The position numbers and the translations under genes were made by a program. 64,000 bases of DNA from Clostridia bacterium (lineage in GTDB: Bacteria; Bacillota; Clostridia; Christensenellales; Borkfalkiaceae). Under the pieces are notes generated by a model, which did no database searches, was not told the origin of the DNA, and worked only from the letters and a program-made list of their open reading frames with translations. This document shows positions 25,099-33,640 of this stretch, piece by piece. Every line of letters begins with the position of its first letter. Positions within the stretch are counted from its first letter, which is position 1. The DNA is taken from positions 1-64,000 of the forward strand of contig JAFVRR010000004.1 of the NCBI GenBank assembly GCA_017504165.1, in the 5' to 3' direction.

Positions 25099-26538
25099 TT
25101 ATTTTTTAAGCCAAGTATATGGCGATAATGCAAGAAGTAGCGGATAAATTTCAAGCCTACCAAAAAGCATTGCAAAAGTGAGAATAATTTTAGAAAATCC
25201 TGAATAGCAGGTATAATCGGTTGCGCTACTTCCAAAGGCTGGGCCTATATTATTAAAGCAAGAAATAGCGGAAGTGATATTAGTTTCAATAGATAAACCA
25301 TCGACAGAAAGTAAAAGCGTGGCTAATAATATAAATGCAATATACAATGCAAAATATGATGTTACGCCGTTAACGGTTTGTTCGTCAATTTTTTTTCCGT
25401 CGAACGTCATAACTTCAACGGTATTTGGGTGAATTAATCGCTTTAACTCATAACTTATTCTTTTGAAAAGAATAGAAACCCTAAATACTTTTAGACCGCC
25501 GGCGGTAGAGCTCGCACAACCGCCTATAAACATCAAAATTAAAAGAGTAAATTTAGCAAAAGAATTCCACTCGTTTATATTTTGTGTTGTAAATCCCGTT
25601 GTTGATATTATAGATGATACCTGAAAAGCAGAGTGTCTTATAGTATCGTGTAAATTATTAAAGAGTGGATAAATATTTAACGCAATTATAATAATTGATA
25701 CTATAGTTATTAAAAAATAAGTTAAAAGTTCTTTACTTTTAATCGCGTTTTTAAATTTGCCGATTAGTATTAAAAAGTAAATATTAAAGTTAACGCCGTA
25801 AAGGAACATAAATATTGCAATAACCCACTGTATATAAGCACTTTCGTTTGCGATACTCGTTGAATAATTTGAAAATCCACCTGTACCAGCCGTAGCAAAG
25901 GCGTGAGTTATGCTGTCAAACAAATTCATTCCGCCACACAATAAAAGGATAGTGAGCAAAGCCGTCATTCCTATATAGATAATATAGAGAATTTTTGCAG
26001 TGTTTTTAGAACGTGGAACGATTTTGTCAACGACAGGGCCAGGCATTTCCGCTCTTAAAACGTGAATAGTTTTATCGTTGCTTTGTGGAATAATAGCCAT
26101 TACGAAGACTAAAATTCCCATACCGCCGATAAAGTGGTTAAAACTTCTTAAAAACAAAAGTCCGCGACTTAAATTTTCGGGATGTGTAAGTATCGTTGCG
26201 CCCGTAGTAGTAAAACCGCTAACCGTTTCAAAAAGCGCGTCGATAAACGATGGAATTTCACCGCTTAAAGTAAACGGAAGGGCGCTAATAATTGAAACTG
26301 CTATCCAAGAAAACGCAACGGTTATAAAACCTTCTTTAGCGTAAATCGTAGTAGTTTTCGGCTTTATGGTAAGGGTTAACAAAAACCCTAATATTAAAGA
26401 AATTATAGCCGATAATCCAATAAATAAACAGATATTCCACTCTTGATAACAGAGTGATGCAATTATTGGAAGAACTAAAAGCATGGATTCAATTTTAAGT
26501 ACCTTTCCTAGAGTGTTAAAAATCATTTTATAATTCAT
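25099..26538 (-). CDS. trkH: Trk-type potassium uptake protein TrkH
   Basis: This 479-residue K+ channel subunit has four pore repeats recognisable by their filter Gly motifs: SGFTTTGATI, TAGTGGFSNY, STTGFTTQNI and NNIGPAFGSS. ASSTAGGLKVFR is the family intramembrane-loop region. It works with TrkA, encoded 7 bases upstream. Ribosome site is poor, suggesting translational coupling with trkA. Confidence 0.9.
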   Translation of the reverse strand: MNYKMIFNTLGKVLKIESMLLVLPIIASLCYQEWNICLFIGLSAIISLILGFLLTLTIKPKTTTIYAKEGFITVAFSWIAVSIISALPFTLSGEIPSFIDALFETVSGFTTTGATILTHPENLSRGLLFLRSFNHFIGGMGILVFVMAIIPQSNDKTIHVLRAEMPGPVVDKIVPRSKNTAKILYIIYIGMTALLTILLLCGGMNLFDSITHAFATAGTGGFSNYSTSIANESAYIQWVIAIFMFLYGVNFNIYFLILIGKFKNAIKSKELLTYFLITIVSIIIIALNIYPLFNNLHDTIRHSAFQVSSIISTTGFTTQNINEWNSFAKFTLLILMFIGGCASSTAGGLKVFRVSILFKRISYELKRLIHPNTVEVMTFDGKKIDEQTVNGVTSYFALYIAFILLATLLLSVDGLSIETNITSAISCFNNIGPAFGSSATDYTCYSGFSKIILTFAMLFGRLEIYPLLLALSPYTWLKK

Positions 26539-26545
26539 AAGTTAC

Positions 26546-27913
26546 CTATTTTAAATCAATAAAATCACTTAAATCGTTAATTTTTTGCCCTTTAGTAATA
26601 ACTATAATTTTATCGTTTGCAAGTATTACGTCGTTACCGTGTGGAATTATACATTTATTATTTCTAATAATTCCGCCAATAATCATATCCTTAGCAATTT
26701 TCAGGTCCTTAATAGGAACGTTTGATTCTTTAAAATTATCGTTGATAGCAAATTCTAACGCCTCTGCTTTGCCGTTCATAATAGAGTAAAGCGTTTCAAT
26801 TTTACTTTCAACCGAACCTTGAAGGGCGCGCACGTAACTAACTATGATATTAGCGACTACGTTTTTAGGCGCAAACACGCAATCTAGCCCTAAAGATTCG
26901 GCAATTTTGGCAAGTTCTTCTTTGTTAACTTTAGTGATAATTTTCCCCGCGTTATGTTTTTTCGCGTAAACGGAAGTTAAAATATTCTCTTCGTCTTTAC
27001 CCGTTAAAGTTAAAAATGCGTCAACCCCTTTTACGTCGTGTTCTAAAAGTAAATCTTGCCCCGTGCCGTTTCCAAAAATAACGTCGGCACTGCCGTATAA
27101 CATACCTGAAACTTCTTTGGCGCGTTTTTCATCCTTTTCAATAATAGTAACCGATTGCTTGTCGTTTTGAAGAAGTTGTGATAAATACACCGCAATTTTA
27201 CTAGCGCCAACTATTAAAACGTCTTTAATAGCCTTTTGTTCAAAGCCGAGCGCCTTTAAAATTTTAAGCATTTCGGAAAACGGGCTAAGTAAACCTATTT
27301 TATCGCCGGGCTCTAAAACAAAATACCCGTCGGGAATAACGACTTCTCCGTTTCTTAAAACGGTACAAATTAAAAAGTTGTATGGAAATTTCTTTCTAAG
27401 TTCAAAAAGCGGAACGTTTATAATAGGGCTGTCTTCCTTAATTAAAAGTTCTACCATTTCAAACGAGCGCGAAGAGAAAGTTTCTACCTTCATCGCGGAC
27501 GGTAATTTAATTAAATTGTATAAATACTTTGCAGTATAAAGTTCGGGATTAATAATCATAGAAATCCCAAGTTTGTTTCTCAACACTTCAAAGTTGTTTA
27601 TGTTATGCTCTTCGTCTCTTACTCTTGCAACCGTGTGCTTTGCGCCGAGCGTTTGCGCCATAAAACAACTTAAAAGGTTAACTTCATCAAGGTTAGTAGT
27701 GGCAATAAACACGTCTACTTTATCCATATTCACGCTAGAAAGCGTTTCAAAAGAAGTGGAGTTGCCCTTTATTGAAATAACGTCGTAACTATTGTTAATG
27801 GCGTTGACTGTGTCTTCGTTTAAATCGATAACCGTGATATTATGTTGTTCTTTGATAAGTCTGTCAAGCAAGGCTATGCCTATTTTGCCTGCGCCCGCAA
27901 TAATTATGTTCAT
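26546..27913 (-). CDS. trkA: Trk system regulatory subunit TrkA
   Basis: This 455-residue cytoplasmic gate has two RCK units. NAD-binding Rossmann turns are IIAGAGKIGIALLDRL (3-18) and VLIVGASKIAVYLSQLL (about 231-247), each followed by a TrkA-C domain. Binding of ATP/ADP or NAD(H) controls the TrkH channel. First gene of a five-gene operon trkA-trkH-lgt-chr-chr. Confidence 0.9.
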   Translation of the reverse strand: MNIIIAGAGKIGIALLDRLIKEQHNITVIDLNEDTVNAINNSYDVISIKGNSTSFETLSSVNMDKVDVFIATTNLDEVNLLSCFMAQTLGAKHTVARVRDEEHNINNFEVLRNKLGISMIINPELYTAKYLYNLIKLPSAMKVETFSSRSFEMVELLIKEDSPIINVPLFELRKKFPYNFLICTVLRNGEVVIPDGYFVLEPGDKIGLLSPFSEMLKILKALGFEQKAIKDVLIVGASKIAVYLSQLLQNDKQSVTIIEKDEKRAKEVSGMLYGSADVIFGNGTGQDLLLEHDVKGVDAFLTLTGKDEENILTSVYAKKHNAGKIITKVNKEELAKIAESLGLDCVFAPKNVVANIIVSYVRALQGSVESKIETLYSIMNGKAEALEFAINDNFKESNVPIKDLKIAKDMIIGGIIRNNKCIIPHGNDVILANDKIIVITKGQKINDLSDFIDLK

Positions 27914-27937
27914 ATAATAATTTCCTTAAATAAACGA

Positions 27938-27958
27938 TAAGTTAAAGTTTAACTTATT
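27938..27958. promoter_or_regulatory. 21-bp perfect palindrome at the trkA transcription start (operator candidate)
   Basis: ATAAGTTAAA and its exact complement flank a single central G. The palindrome touches the 3' side of the -10 box, an ideal repressor position. No adjacent regulator gene is seen. Confidence 0.6.
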
Positions 27959-27985
27959 ATAACACTATGCAAAATAAATTGCAAG
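27957..27985 (-). promoter_or_regulatory. Promoter of the trkA operon
   Basis: TTGCAA, a 17-base spacer and TATAAT on the minus strand. Confidence 0.75.
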
Positions 27986-28039
27986 TTATTTAAAAGCCGT
28001 TAAATGAAGAGTAAAAATTTTACAAATCGTAAAATATGT

Positions 28040-28068
28040 TTTACAATAATTATTAAATATGATATACT
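28040..28068 (+). promoter_or_regulatory. Promoter of alaS
   Basis: TTTACA, a 17-base spacer and TATACT, 45 bases upstream of the alaS ATG and divergent from the trkA promoter. No T-box leader is visible. Confidence 0.65.
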
Positions 28069-28113
28069 TTTAATACTAAATTTAAAATAAAATCTATTTT
28101 TGGAGTGAATTAT

Positions 28114-29901
28114 ATGAAAAAACTTACGTCTGAAAGTTTAAGACAATTATATTTAAACTTTTTTAAAGAAAAAGGCCATAAGATTATTCCTTCGGCAAGT
28201 TTAATTCCTGAAAACGACCCATCGGTACTTTTCACAACTGCAGGTATGCACCCACTCGTTCCATACCTTTTAGGCGAAAAGCACCCTGAAGGTACTAGAC
28301 TTACCGACGTGCAAAAATGCGTAAGAACGGGCGATATTGAAGACGTTGGCGACCCATCGCATTGCACCTTCTTTGAAATGCTTGGCAACTGGTCTTTAGG
28401 CGACTATTTCAAAAAGGAAATGATTTCTTGGAGTTTTGAATTTTTAACTTCTGAAAAATATTTAGGCATTCCTATTGAAAAACTTGCCGTAACCGTTTTT
28501 GAAGGCGATGAAGACGCGGAAAGGGATACCGAAAGCGCGTCGTATTGGGAAGAAGCGGGCATTCCAAAAGATAGAATTTTCTACCTTCCTAAAAAACACA
28601 ACTGGTGGATAGCGGGCAACGTTGGTCCTTGTGGTCCGGATACCGAAATGTTTATCGACCGCGGAACTCCAAAATGTAGCGAAAATTGTTCTCCTGCTTG
28701 TAGTTGCGGTAAATATCTTGAAATTTGGAACGACGTGTTTATGCAATTTGAAAAAAAGGCGGACGGCACGTACGAAAAATTAAAACAAAAGAACGTAGAT
28801 ACGGGTATGGGTCTTGAAAGAACTCTCTCTATTTTAAACGGCGTTCCAACCGTTTACGATACCGACGTTTTTGACGGCGCTAAAGCGCAAATTGAAGAAT
28901 TGTCAGGTAAAAAATACGGCGAAAGCGAAGAAGTTACTAAGGCTTTTAGAATTATTTTAGACCACGTTAGAACTGCAACCTTTATGCTCGGCGACGTTAA
29001 GGGTATTTCACCGTCAAACGTTGACCAAGGCTACGTTTTAAGAAGAGTTATTCGTAGGGCGGTTAGATACGGTAGGCAACTTGGTATCGAGCAAGGCAAG
29101 TTATCCACTATTGCCGTTAAATACGTAGAAAAGTATAGTGGCGTTTACCCGGAACTTAACGATAATAAAAATAGAATTATCGACGAACTTAATAAAGAAG
29201 AAGATAAATTCTCTAAAACTTTAACGGAAGGTCTTAAAGAGTTTAACAAGGTAATAACTTATATTAAAGGCGACGTGTTCCCGGGAAAAACTGCGTTTAG
29301 ACTTTTCGATACTTTCGGTTTCCCAATCGAAATTACAACAGAACTTGCAAGCGAAAAGGGATTTACAGTAGACGTTAAAGGGTACGAAGAGGCGTATAAA
29401 GCCCACCAAGAAAAATCTCACGCTGGCTCTGAACAAAAATTCAAAGGCGGTCTTGCCGAACAAAATGAAGTAACCGCAAGGTTACACACCGCAACCCACC
29501 TTTTAAACGCCGCGTTAAAAGTAGTTTTAAACGACGATAATATCAATCAAAGGGGCTCTAATATAACTGTAGAAAGATTGCGTTTCGACTTTAGTTTCGA
29601 TAGAAAATTAACCCCTGAAGAATTAAAGGCGGTAGAAGATAAAGTAAACGAGGCAATTAAGGCAAACGTTCCCGTCGTAATGGAAGAAATGAGTTTAGAA
29701 GACGCTAAAAATAGCGGTGCAGTAGGCGTGTTTACTCAAAAGTACGGCGATAGGGTAAAAGTTTACACTATGGGCTCGTATAGTAAAGAAATTTGCGGTG
29801 GCCCTCACGCTAAAACCACGGGCGAACTCGGCACTTTCAAAATCAAAAAAGAAGAGGCAAGTTCCGCAGGCGTTCGCAGAATTAAAGCCATCTTACAATA
29901 A
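28114..29901 (+). CDS. alaS: Alanyl-tRNA synthetase lacking the C-Ala domain
   Basis: This protein charges tRNA-Ala. ATG 28114 with a TGGAG site 8 bases upstream gives 595 residues; a GTG at 28105 would add three. The class II catalytic core is complete (FTTAGMHPLVPYL, FFEMLGNWSLGDYFK, DTGMGLERTL), then the tRNA-binding region (RVIRRAVRYGRQLG). The editing domain follows, with HTATHLL and CGGPHAKTTGELG carrying zinc ligands. The protein ends right after that domain. Usual bacterial AlaRS is about 870 residues with a DHHA1/C-Ala domain, and no remnant follows the stop in any frame. Confidence 0.9.
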   Translation: MKKLTSESLRQLYLNFFKEKGHKIIPSASLIPENDPSVLFTTAGMHPLVPYLLGEKHPEGTRLTDVQKCVRTGDIEDVGDPSHCTFFEMLGNWSLGDYFKKEMISWSFEFLTSEKYLGIPIEKLAVTVFEGDEDAERDTESASYWEEAGIPKDRIFYLPKKHNWWIAGNVGPCGPDTEMFIDRGTPKCSENCSPACSCGKYLEIWNDVFMQFEKKADGTYEKLKQKNVDTGMGLERTLSILNGVPTVYDTDVFDGAKAQIEELSGKKYGESEEVTKAFRIILDHVRTATFMLGDVKGISPSNVDQGYVLRRVIRRAVRYGRQLGIEQGKLSTIAVKYVEKYSGVYPELNDNKNRIIDELNKEEDKFSKTLTEGLKEFNKVITYIKGDVFPGKTAFRLFDTFGFPIEITTELASEKGFTVDVKGYEEAYKAHQEKSHAGSEQKFKGGLAEQNEVTARLHTATHLLNAALKVVLNDDNINQRGSNITVERLRFDFSFDRKLTPEELKAVEDKVNEAIKANVPVVMEEMSLEDAKNSGAVGVFTQKYGDRVKVYTMGSYSKEICGGPHAKTTGELGTFKIKKEEASSAGVRRIKAILQ

Positions 29902-29988
29902 ATTGTAAATTTTTGCTAAAAATAAAGTAAAAAAATTAAAAATTTTTAGAAAATAAGCGAAAATATACTATCAATTTTAAAAAAAATA

Positions 29989-29997
29989 TGTTATAAT
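29989..29997 (+). promoter_or_regulatory. Extended -10 promoter of mdh-fumC
   Basis: TG-T-TATAAT extended -10 with a poor -35. It would place transcription start near 30003, just ahead of the leader hairpin. Confidence 0.5.
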
Positions 29998-30007
29998 TTA
30001 AAAGGTA

Positions 30008-30055
30008 ATAGCGAAAGTTGGCTTTTTAAGGCTAGCAATCGCTATGTCTTTTTTT
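30008..30055 (+). terminator. Terminator/attenuator hairpin in the mdh leader
   Basis: ATAGCGA/TCGCTAT closes a stem with a symmetric AA/AA internal loop and an inner GTTGGC/GCTAGC helix, followed by a T-run. It could end alaS transcripts or attenuate mdh. Confidence 0.65.
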
Positions 30056-30063
30056 AAGAAAGA

Positions 30064-30081
30064 TTGTTAAATTTTTAACAA
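30064..30081. promoter_or_regulatory. Rex-type redox operator
   Basis: The site reads TTGTTAA-ATTT-TTAACAA, an exact fit to the clostridial Rex consensus (TTGTTAA-N4-TTAACAA). It lies in the mdh leader, 24 bases before the ATG, where a bound NADH-sensing repressor could roadblock transcription. The rex gene is not in this window. Confidence 0.7.
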
Positions 30082-30104
30082 ATTATATAATTAGGAGATT
30101 TATT

Positions 30105-31055
30105 ATGAATAGAAAAGTGACAATTATCGGCGCTGGCGCAGTAGGTTCTGCAATTGGTTATTTATTAGTGGCTGAATCTATGGCATCTGAAATCGTTTTT
30201 ATCGACGTTAATAAAGAAAAGGCGCTTGGCGAAGCAATGGATATTTATCAAGCAACTCCATTCTTATCACCTGCAATCGTAAGGGCAGGCGAATATGAAG
30301 ACGCTAAAGATTCAGAACTTGTTATAATCACTTCAGGTCTTGCAAGAAAGCCTGGTCAAACTCGTATTGACCTTGCTCAAACTAACGTAAATATAATAAA
30401 GAGCATTGCTCCGCAAATTACTGCGGTTGCTCCAAACGCTATTTACATTATCGTTGCAAACCCTGTTGACGTTTTAACTTATACTTTCCACCAAATAACA
30501 AACATTCCGTCAGAACGCATTATCGGTTCTGGTACAAGTTTAGATACTGCAAGGCTTAGAACAAGGCTTTCAGAAATCTACAAAGTATCTCCAAAGCAAG
30601 TACACGCTAACGTTTTAGGCGAACACGGTGACACTTCTTTCGTCGCTTGGTCTATGGCTAGAATTGCGGGCGTTCCACTTGATGAATACGCTGCGGTTAG
30701 AACGGAAAAAGACGGTGAAGAAATCACTTTAAATAAAGCGGAAGTTTTAGACTACGTTAAAAAGTCTGGTGGCGTTATCATTCAAAGAAAGGGCGCTACT
30801 TATAACGGCGTTGCCGCTGCGGTAGTTTATATTTGTAAATCTATCTTCACGGGTGTTGACAGTATTTTATGCGTATCTACTTTATTAAAGGGCGAATACG
30901 GAATTGAAGACGTTTGCGTAAGTATCCCTGTCGTATTAGGTAAAGAAGGTATCGTTTCAACGTTAACGCCTACTTTAACAGATGAAGAAATAGAACTTTT
31001 AAGAACTAGCGCAAACGCAATGAAAAACGTTATCAATCAAGTAAACTGCAAATAA
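30105..31055 (+). CDS. mdh: Malate dehydrogenase of the LDH/MDH family
   Basis: This 316-residue NAD-dependent 2-hydroxyacid dehydrogenase has a GAGAVGSAIGYLL nucleotide loop (9-21) and catalytic His174 in LGEHGDTSF. The specificity loop reads SGLARKPGQTR. The residue before Lys82 is Arg81, as in malate dehydrogenases, where lactate dehydrogenases have Gln. With fumC 10 bases downstream, oxaloacetate reduction to malate is the natural role. The overall sequence is LDH-like, so lactate activity should not be excluded. Rex-type operator upstream suggests NADH-dependent control. Confidence 0.8.
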   Translation: MNRKVTIIGAGAVGSAIGYLLVAESMASEIVFIDVNKEKALGEAMDIYQATPFLSPAIVRAGEYEDAKDSELVIITSGLARKPGQTRIDLAQTNVNIIKSIAPQITAVAPNAIYIIVANPVDVLTYTFHQITNIPSERIIGSGTSLDTARLRTRLSEIYKVSPKQVHANVLGEHGDTSFVAWSMARIAGVPLDEYAAVRTEKDGEEITLNKAEVLDYVKKSGGVIIQRKGATYNGVAAAVVYICKSIFTGVDSILCVSTLLKGEYGIEDVCVSIPVVLGKEGIVSTLTPTLTDEEIELLRTSANAMKNVINQVNCK

Positions 31056-31065
31056 GGAGAAAATA

Positions 31066-32430
31066 ATGGAATATCGTATTGAAAAAGACACGATGGGTGA
31101 AATGCAAGTTCCTGCCGATAGGTATTGGGCTGCGCAAACTCAAAGAAGTTTACAAAACTTTAAAATCGGTGGTGAAATTATGCCACGTGAAATAACCCAC
31201 GCTTTCGGTATACTTAAAAAAGCGGCTGCAAGGGCTAATCACCGTTTAGGCAAAATTAACGATGAAAAACTTTCGGCAATCGAAAAGGCTTGTGACGAAG
31301 TTATTTCAGGCGAACTTAACGGTCATTTCCCACTCGTTGTATGGCAAACGGGTTCTGGTACTCAATCTAATATGAACGCAAACGAAGTTATTGCAAACCG
31401 CGGAAACGAAATTGCGGGTAAAAAACTTCTTCACCCTAACGACGATATTAATAAAAGCCAATCAAGTAACGATACTTTCCCAACGGCTATGCACATTGCC
31501 GCTGTAGAATCAATCGAAAACAAACTTTTCCCATCAATCGACGTGCTTATCGCTACGTTTAAGCGTTTAGAAAAGGAAAACGAAGGCATCGTTAAAAGTG
31601 GTAGAACACACCTTCAAGACGCTGTTCCAATTTCTTTCTCTCAAGAAATTAGCGGTTGGAGAAATATGCTTGAAAAAACTAAAGGCATGCTCGAACTTGC
31701 TCTCGTTGGATTAAAAGAACTTGCTCTCGGCGGTACTGCCGTTGGTACGGGTCTTAATACTCCAAAGGGTTTTGCTGAGGCCGTTGCTGAAGAAGTTAGT
31801 GTTTTAACTGGTAAAAAATTCATTACTGCAGAAAACAAATACCACGCTTTAACTTCTAAAGACGAACTCGTGTTTGCTCACGGCGCATTAAAAGCGCTTG
31901 CCGCAAACTTAATGAAGATTGCAAACGATATTCGTTGGCTTGCATCTGGTCCAAGATGTGGTTTAGGCGAAATTTTCATTCCTGAAAACGAACCTGGCTC
32001 TTCAATTATGCCTGGTAAAGTTAACCCAACTCAATGCGAATCTATGACTATGGTTGCCGTTCAAGTTATTGCTAACGATACAGCCGTTGGTATGGCTGCA
32101 TCTCAAGGTAACTTTGAACTCAACGTATTTATGCCTGTCATCATCTACAACTTCTTACAATCCGTAAGATTACTTGCAGACGGCATTAAGTCGTTTAACG
32201 ATAACTGCGTTTCAGGCATTACTGCAAACAAAGAAAAAATGGCTCACAACCTTCACAATTCTTTAATGCTTGTTACCGCTCTTAACCCATATATCGGTTA
32301 TGAAAACGCTGCAAAAACTGCAAAGAAAGCGCATAAAGAAAACATCAGTTTAAAAGAGGCCTGCATTTCTCTCGGTTTCTTAACGGAAGAAGAGTTTGAC
32401 AAGGTTTTCCATCCTGAACAAATGATTTAA
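31066..32430 (+). CDS. fumC: Class II fumarate hydratase
   Basis: This 454-residue fumarase interconverts malate and fumarate without an Fe-S cluster. Family signature GSSIMPGKVNP (about 312-322, mobile loop with catalytic Ser) is intact, as are GSGTQSNMNANE, SQSSNDTFPTAMH and SGRTHLQDA (catalytic His). Length is normal. It is cotranscribed with mdh and ends inside the arm of repeat copy A. Confidence 0.95.
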   Translation: MEYRIEKDTMGEMQVPADRYWAAQTQRSLQNFKIGGEIMPREITHAFGILKKAAARANHRLGKINDEKLSAIEKACDEVISGELNGHFPLVVWQTGSGTQSNMNANEVIANRGNEIAGKKLLHPNDDINKSQSSNDTFPTAMHIAAVESIENKLFPSIDVLIATFKRLEKENEGIVKSGRTHLQDAVPISFSQEISGWRNMLEKTKGMLELALVGLKELALGGTAVGTGLNTPKGFAEAVAEEVSVLTGKKFITAENKYHALTSKDELVFAHGALKALAANLMKIANDIRWLASGPRCGLGEIFIPENEPGSSIMPGKVNPTQCESMTMVAVQVIANDTAVGMAASQGNFELNVFMPVIIYNFLQSVRLLADGIKSFNDNCVSGITANKEKMAHNLHNSLMLVTALNPYIGYENAAKTAKKAHKENISLKEACISLGFLTEEEFDKVFHPEQMI

Positions 32431-32552
32431 ACGAAATATTCATCTTGATATGCGTCGTTCCTATTAATTTTTTTGACCCCAATGACCAACAAGGTCTATT
32501 GTTTCCAAAAAAATTAAAGAGCCTAGCCTATCAAGCGACTATTCCGTTTAAA
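32426..32552. repeat. Intergenic palindrome, repeat-family copy A
   Basis: 127 bp, starting in the fumC stop region. Outer arms TTTAAACG 32426-32433/CGTTTAAA 32545-32552, then CTTGATA-type middle arms. The inner stem is TTAATTTTTTTG 32464-32475/CAAAAAAATTAA 32506-32517, and the tip GACC-AACAA-GGTC 32484-32496. An open frame across it is incidental. Confidence 0.85.
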
Positions 32553-32758
32553 GTTCAAAAAGCAAGGTCTATCTCATCCGCTAAACATAAAGAGCCTTGT
32601 CTAATGAGCAACTATCGCCTTTTACGAAATAGCCCAAGCGACTATTCCGTTTAACGCTTAATAAACAAGGTCTATTGTGTCCGCTAAACATAAAGAGCCT
32701 TGTCTAATGAGCAACTATTGCCTTTTATGGATAGTCTATCAAGCGACTATTCCGTTTA
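32553..32758. repeat. Two tandem ~104-bp truncated derivatives of palindrome A
   Basis: The block CCGCTAAACATAAAGAGCCT and following bases (38 in all) is identical at 32578 and 32681. AAGCGACTATTCCGTTTA occurs at 32533, 32636 and 32741 (spacing 103 and 105). No gene; 32759-32855 holds an AT-rich stretch with a TATAAT at 32797 but a poor -35. Confidence 0.9.
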
Positions 32759-32855
32759 ATATTACGATAGAATAAATACAATAGATATTATCTATATATA
32801 ATATACACACAAATAAATCCGCTAAGTTTAAAAGCAAAAAGGAGTTAGCGTTAAA

Positions 32856-33638
32856 ATGAAATTTAGTTATTATCCTGGGTGTACCCTAAAAACCAAAGCA
32901 AAAGAACTTGATATCTACGGCAGAAAATCTTTAGAAGCCTTAGGTGTTGATTTCGAAGAAATTAAAGAATGGCAATGTTGTGGCGCCGTATATCCCGTTG
33001 CAAAAGATGAAGTTGCAACTAAACTTTCGGCAGTTAGAACTTTAGCGCAAGCAAAAGAAGAAGACGGCAAACTTTTAACTTTATGTTCCGCTTGTCACAA
33101 CGTATTAAAGCGCGTTAACGAAGATATGAAGTCTGACGATAATATGCGCCTTAAAGCCAACAACTATTTAGCGCTTGAAGAAGCGTACAACGGCGAAACT
33201 GACGTTATTCACTACTTAGAATTATTAAGAGATTACGTTGGCTTTGACAAACTTAAAGAAAAAGTAGTTAAGCCTTTAACTGGTAAAAAAATCGGCGCTT
33301 ATTACGGTTGCTTACTTTTAAGACCTAATAGCGTACTCGCTTTTGATAATCCTGAAAACCCATCAATTATCGAAAACTTTATCAAGGCAATCGGCGCAAC
33401 GCCAGTAGTTTATGCGATGCGTAACGAATGTTGTGGCGCTTACGTTTCAGTAACTCATAAAGAAATTGCCGAAAAGAAGAGTGCCAACGTTATTAATTCT
33501 GCAAAAGATGCAGGTGCGGAAATGCTCGTTACGGCTTGCCCACTTTGTATGTATAATTTAACTGAAAACGGAAAGGGCGCAATGGAAGTTAAGTACTTTA
33601 CAGAACTTTTAGCAGAAGCGCTTGGCGTTAAGGAGTAA
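32856..33638 (+). CDS. hdrB: Heterodisulfide reductase subunit B-like
   Basis: This 260-residue protein has two complete CCG domains: C9-x31-C41C42-x34-C77-x2-C80 and C152-x39-C192C193-x34-C228-x2-C231. In HdrB these bind two non-cubane [4Fe-4S] clusters that cleave disulfides. All ten Cys are present, so the clusters should form. First gene of the Hdr-Flx-Frd cluster; hdrC starts 2 bases later. In methanogens the substrate is CoM-S-S-CoB; here the acceptor is unknown and may be a protein disulfide or the FrdAB pair. Confidence 0.9.
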   Translation: MKFSYYPGCTLKTKAKELDIYGRKSLEALGVDFEEIKEWQCCGAVYPVAKDEVATKLSAVRTLAQAKEEDGKLLTLCSACHNVLKRVNEDMKSDDNMRLKANNYLALEEAYNGETDVIHYLELLRDYVGFDKLKEKVVKPLTGKKIGAYYGCLLLRPNSVLAFDNPENPSIIENFIKAIGATPVVYAMRNECCGAYVSVTHKEIAEKKSANVINSAKDAGAEMLVTACPLCMYNLTENGKGAMEVKYFTELLAEALGVKE

Positions 33639-33640
33639 TT

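Noticed and set aside
30008..30055. Known riboswitch (for example c-di-GMP) in the mdh leader
   Set aside because: The GCGAAAG-like piece is superficial; the order of conserved riboswitch blocks is missing and the element is too short.
30064..30091. TTGTTA-16-TATAAT as the mdh promoter
   Set aside because: Transcription would start near 30098 and exclude the AGGAG ribosome site. The TTGTTA is better explained as half of the Rex-type palindrome.
28105..30104. Frameshifted or split alanyl-tRNA synthetase
   Set aside because: No frame after 29901 encodes linker or DHHA1-like sequence; the region holds a promoter, hairpin and Rex site instead.
32445..32654. Open frame of 69 codons between fumC and hdrB
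   Set aside because: It runs through palindrome copy A and its tandem derivatives, has no ribosome site, and its sequence is dictated by the repeats.
32553..32758. Possible CRISPR-like tandem repeat
   Set aside because: The units are ~104 bp with long identical parts and no short constant repeat separated by unique spacers. They are derivatives of the adjacent palindrome.
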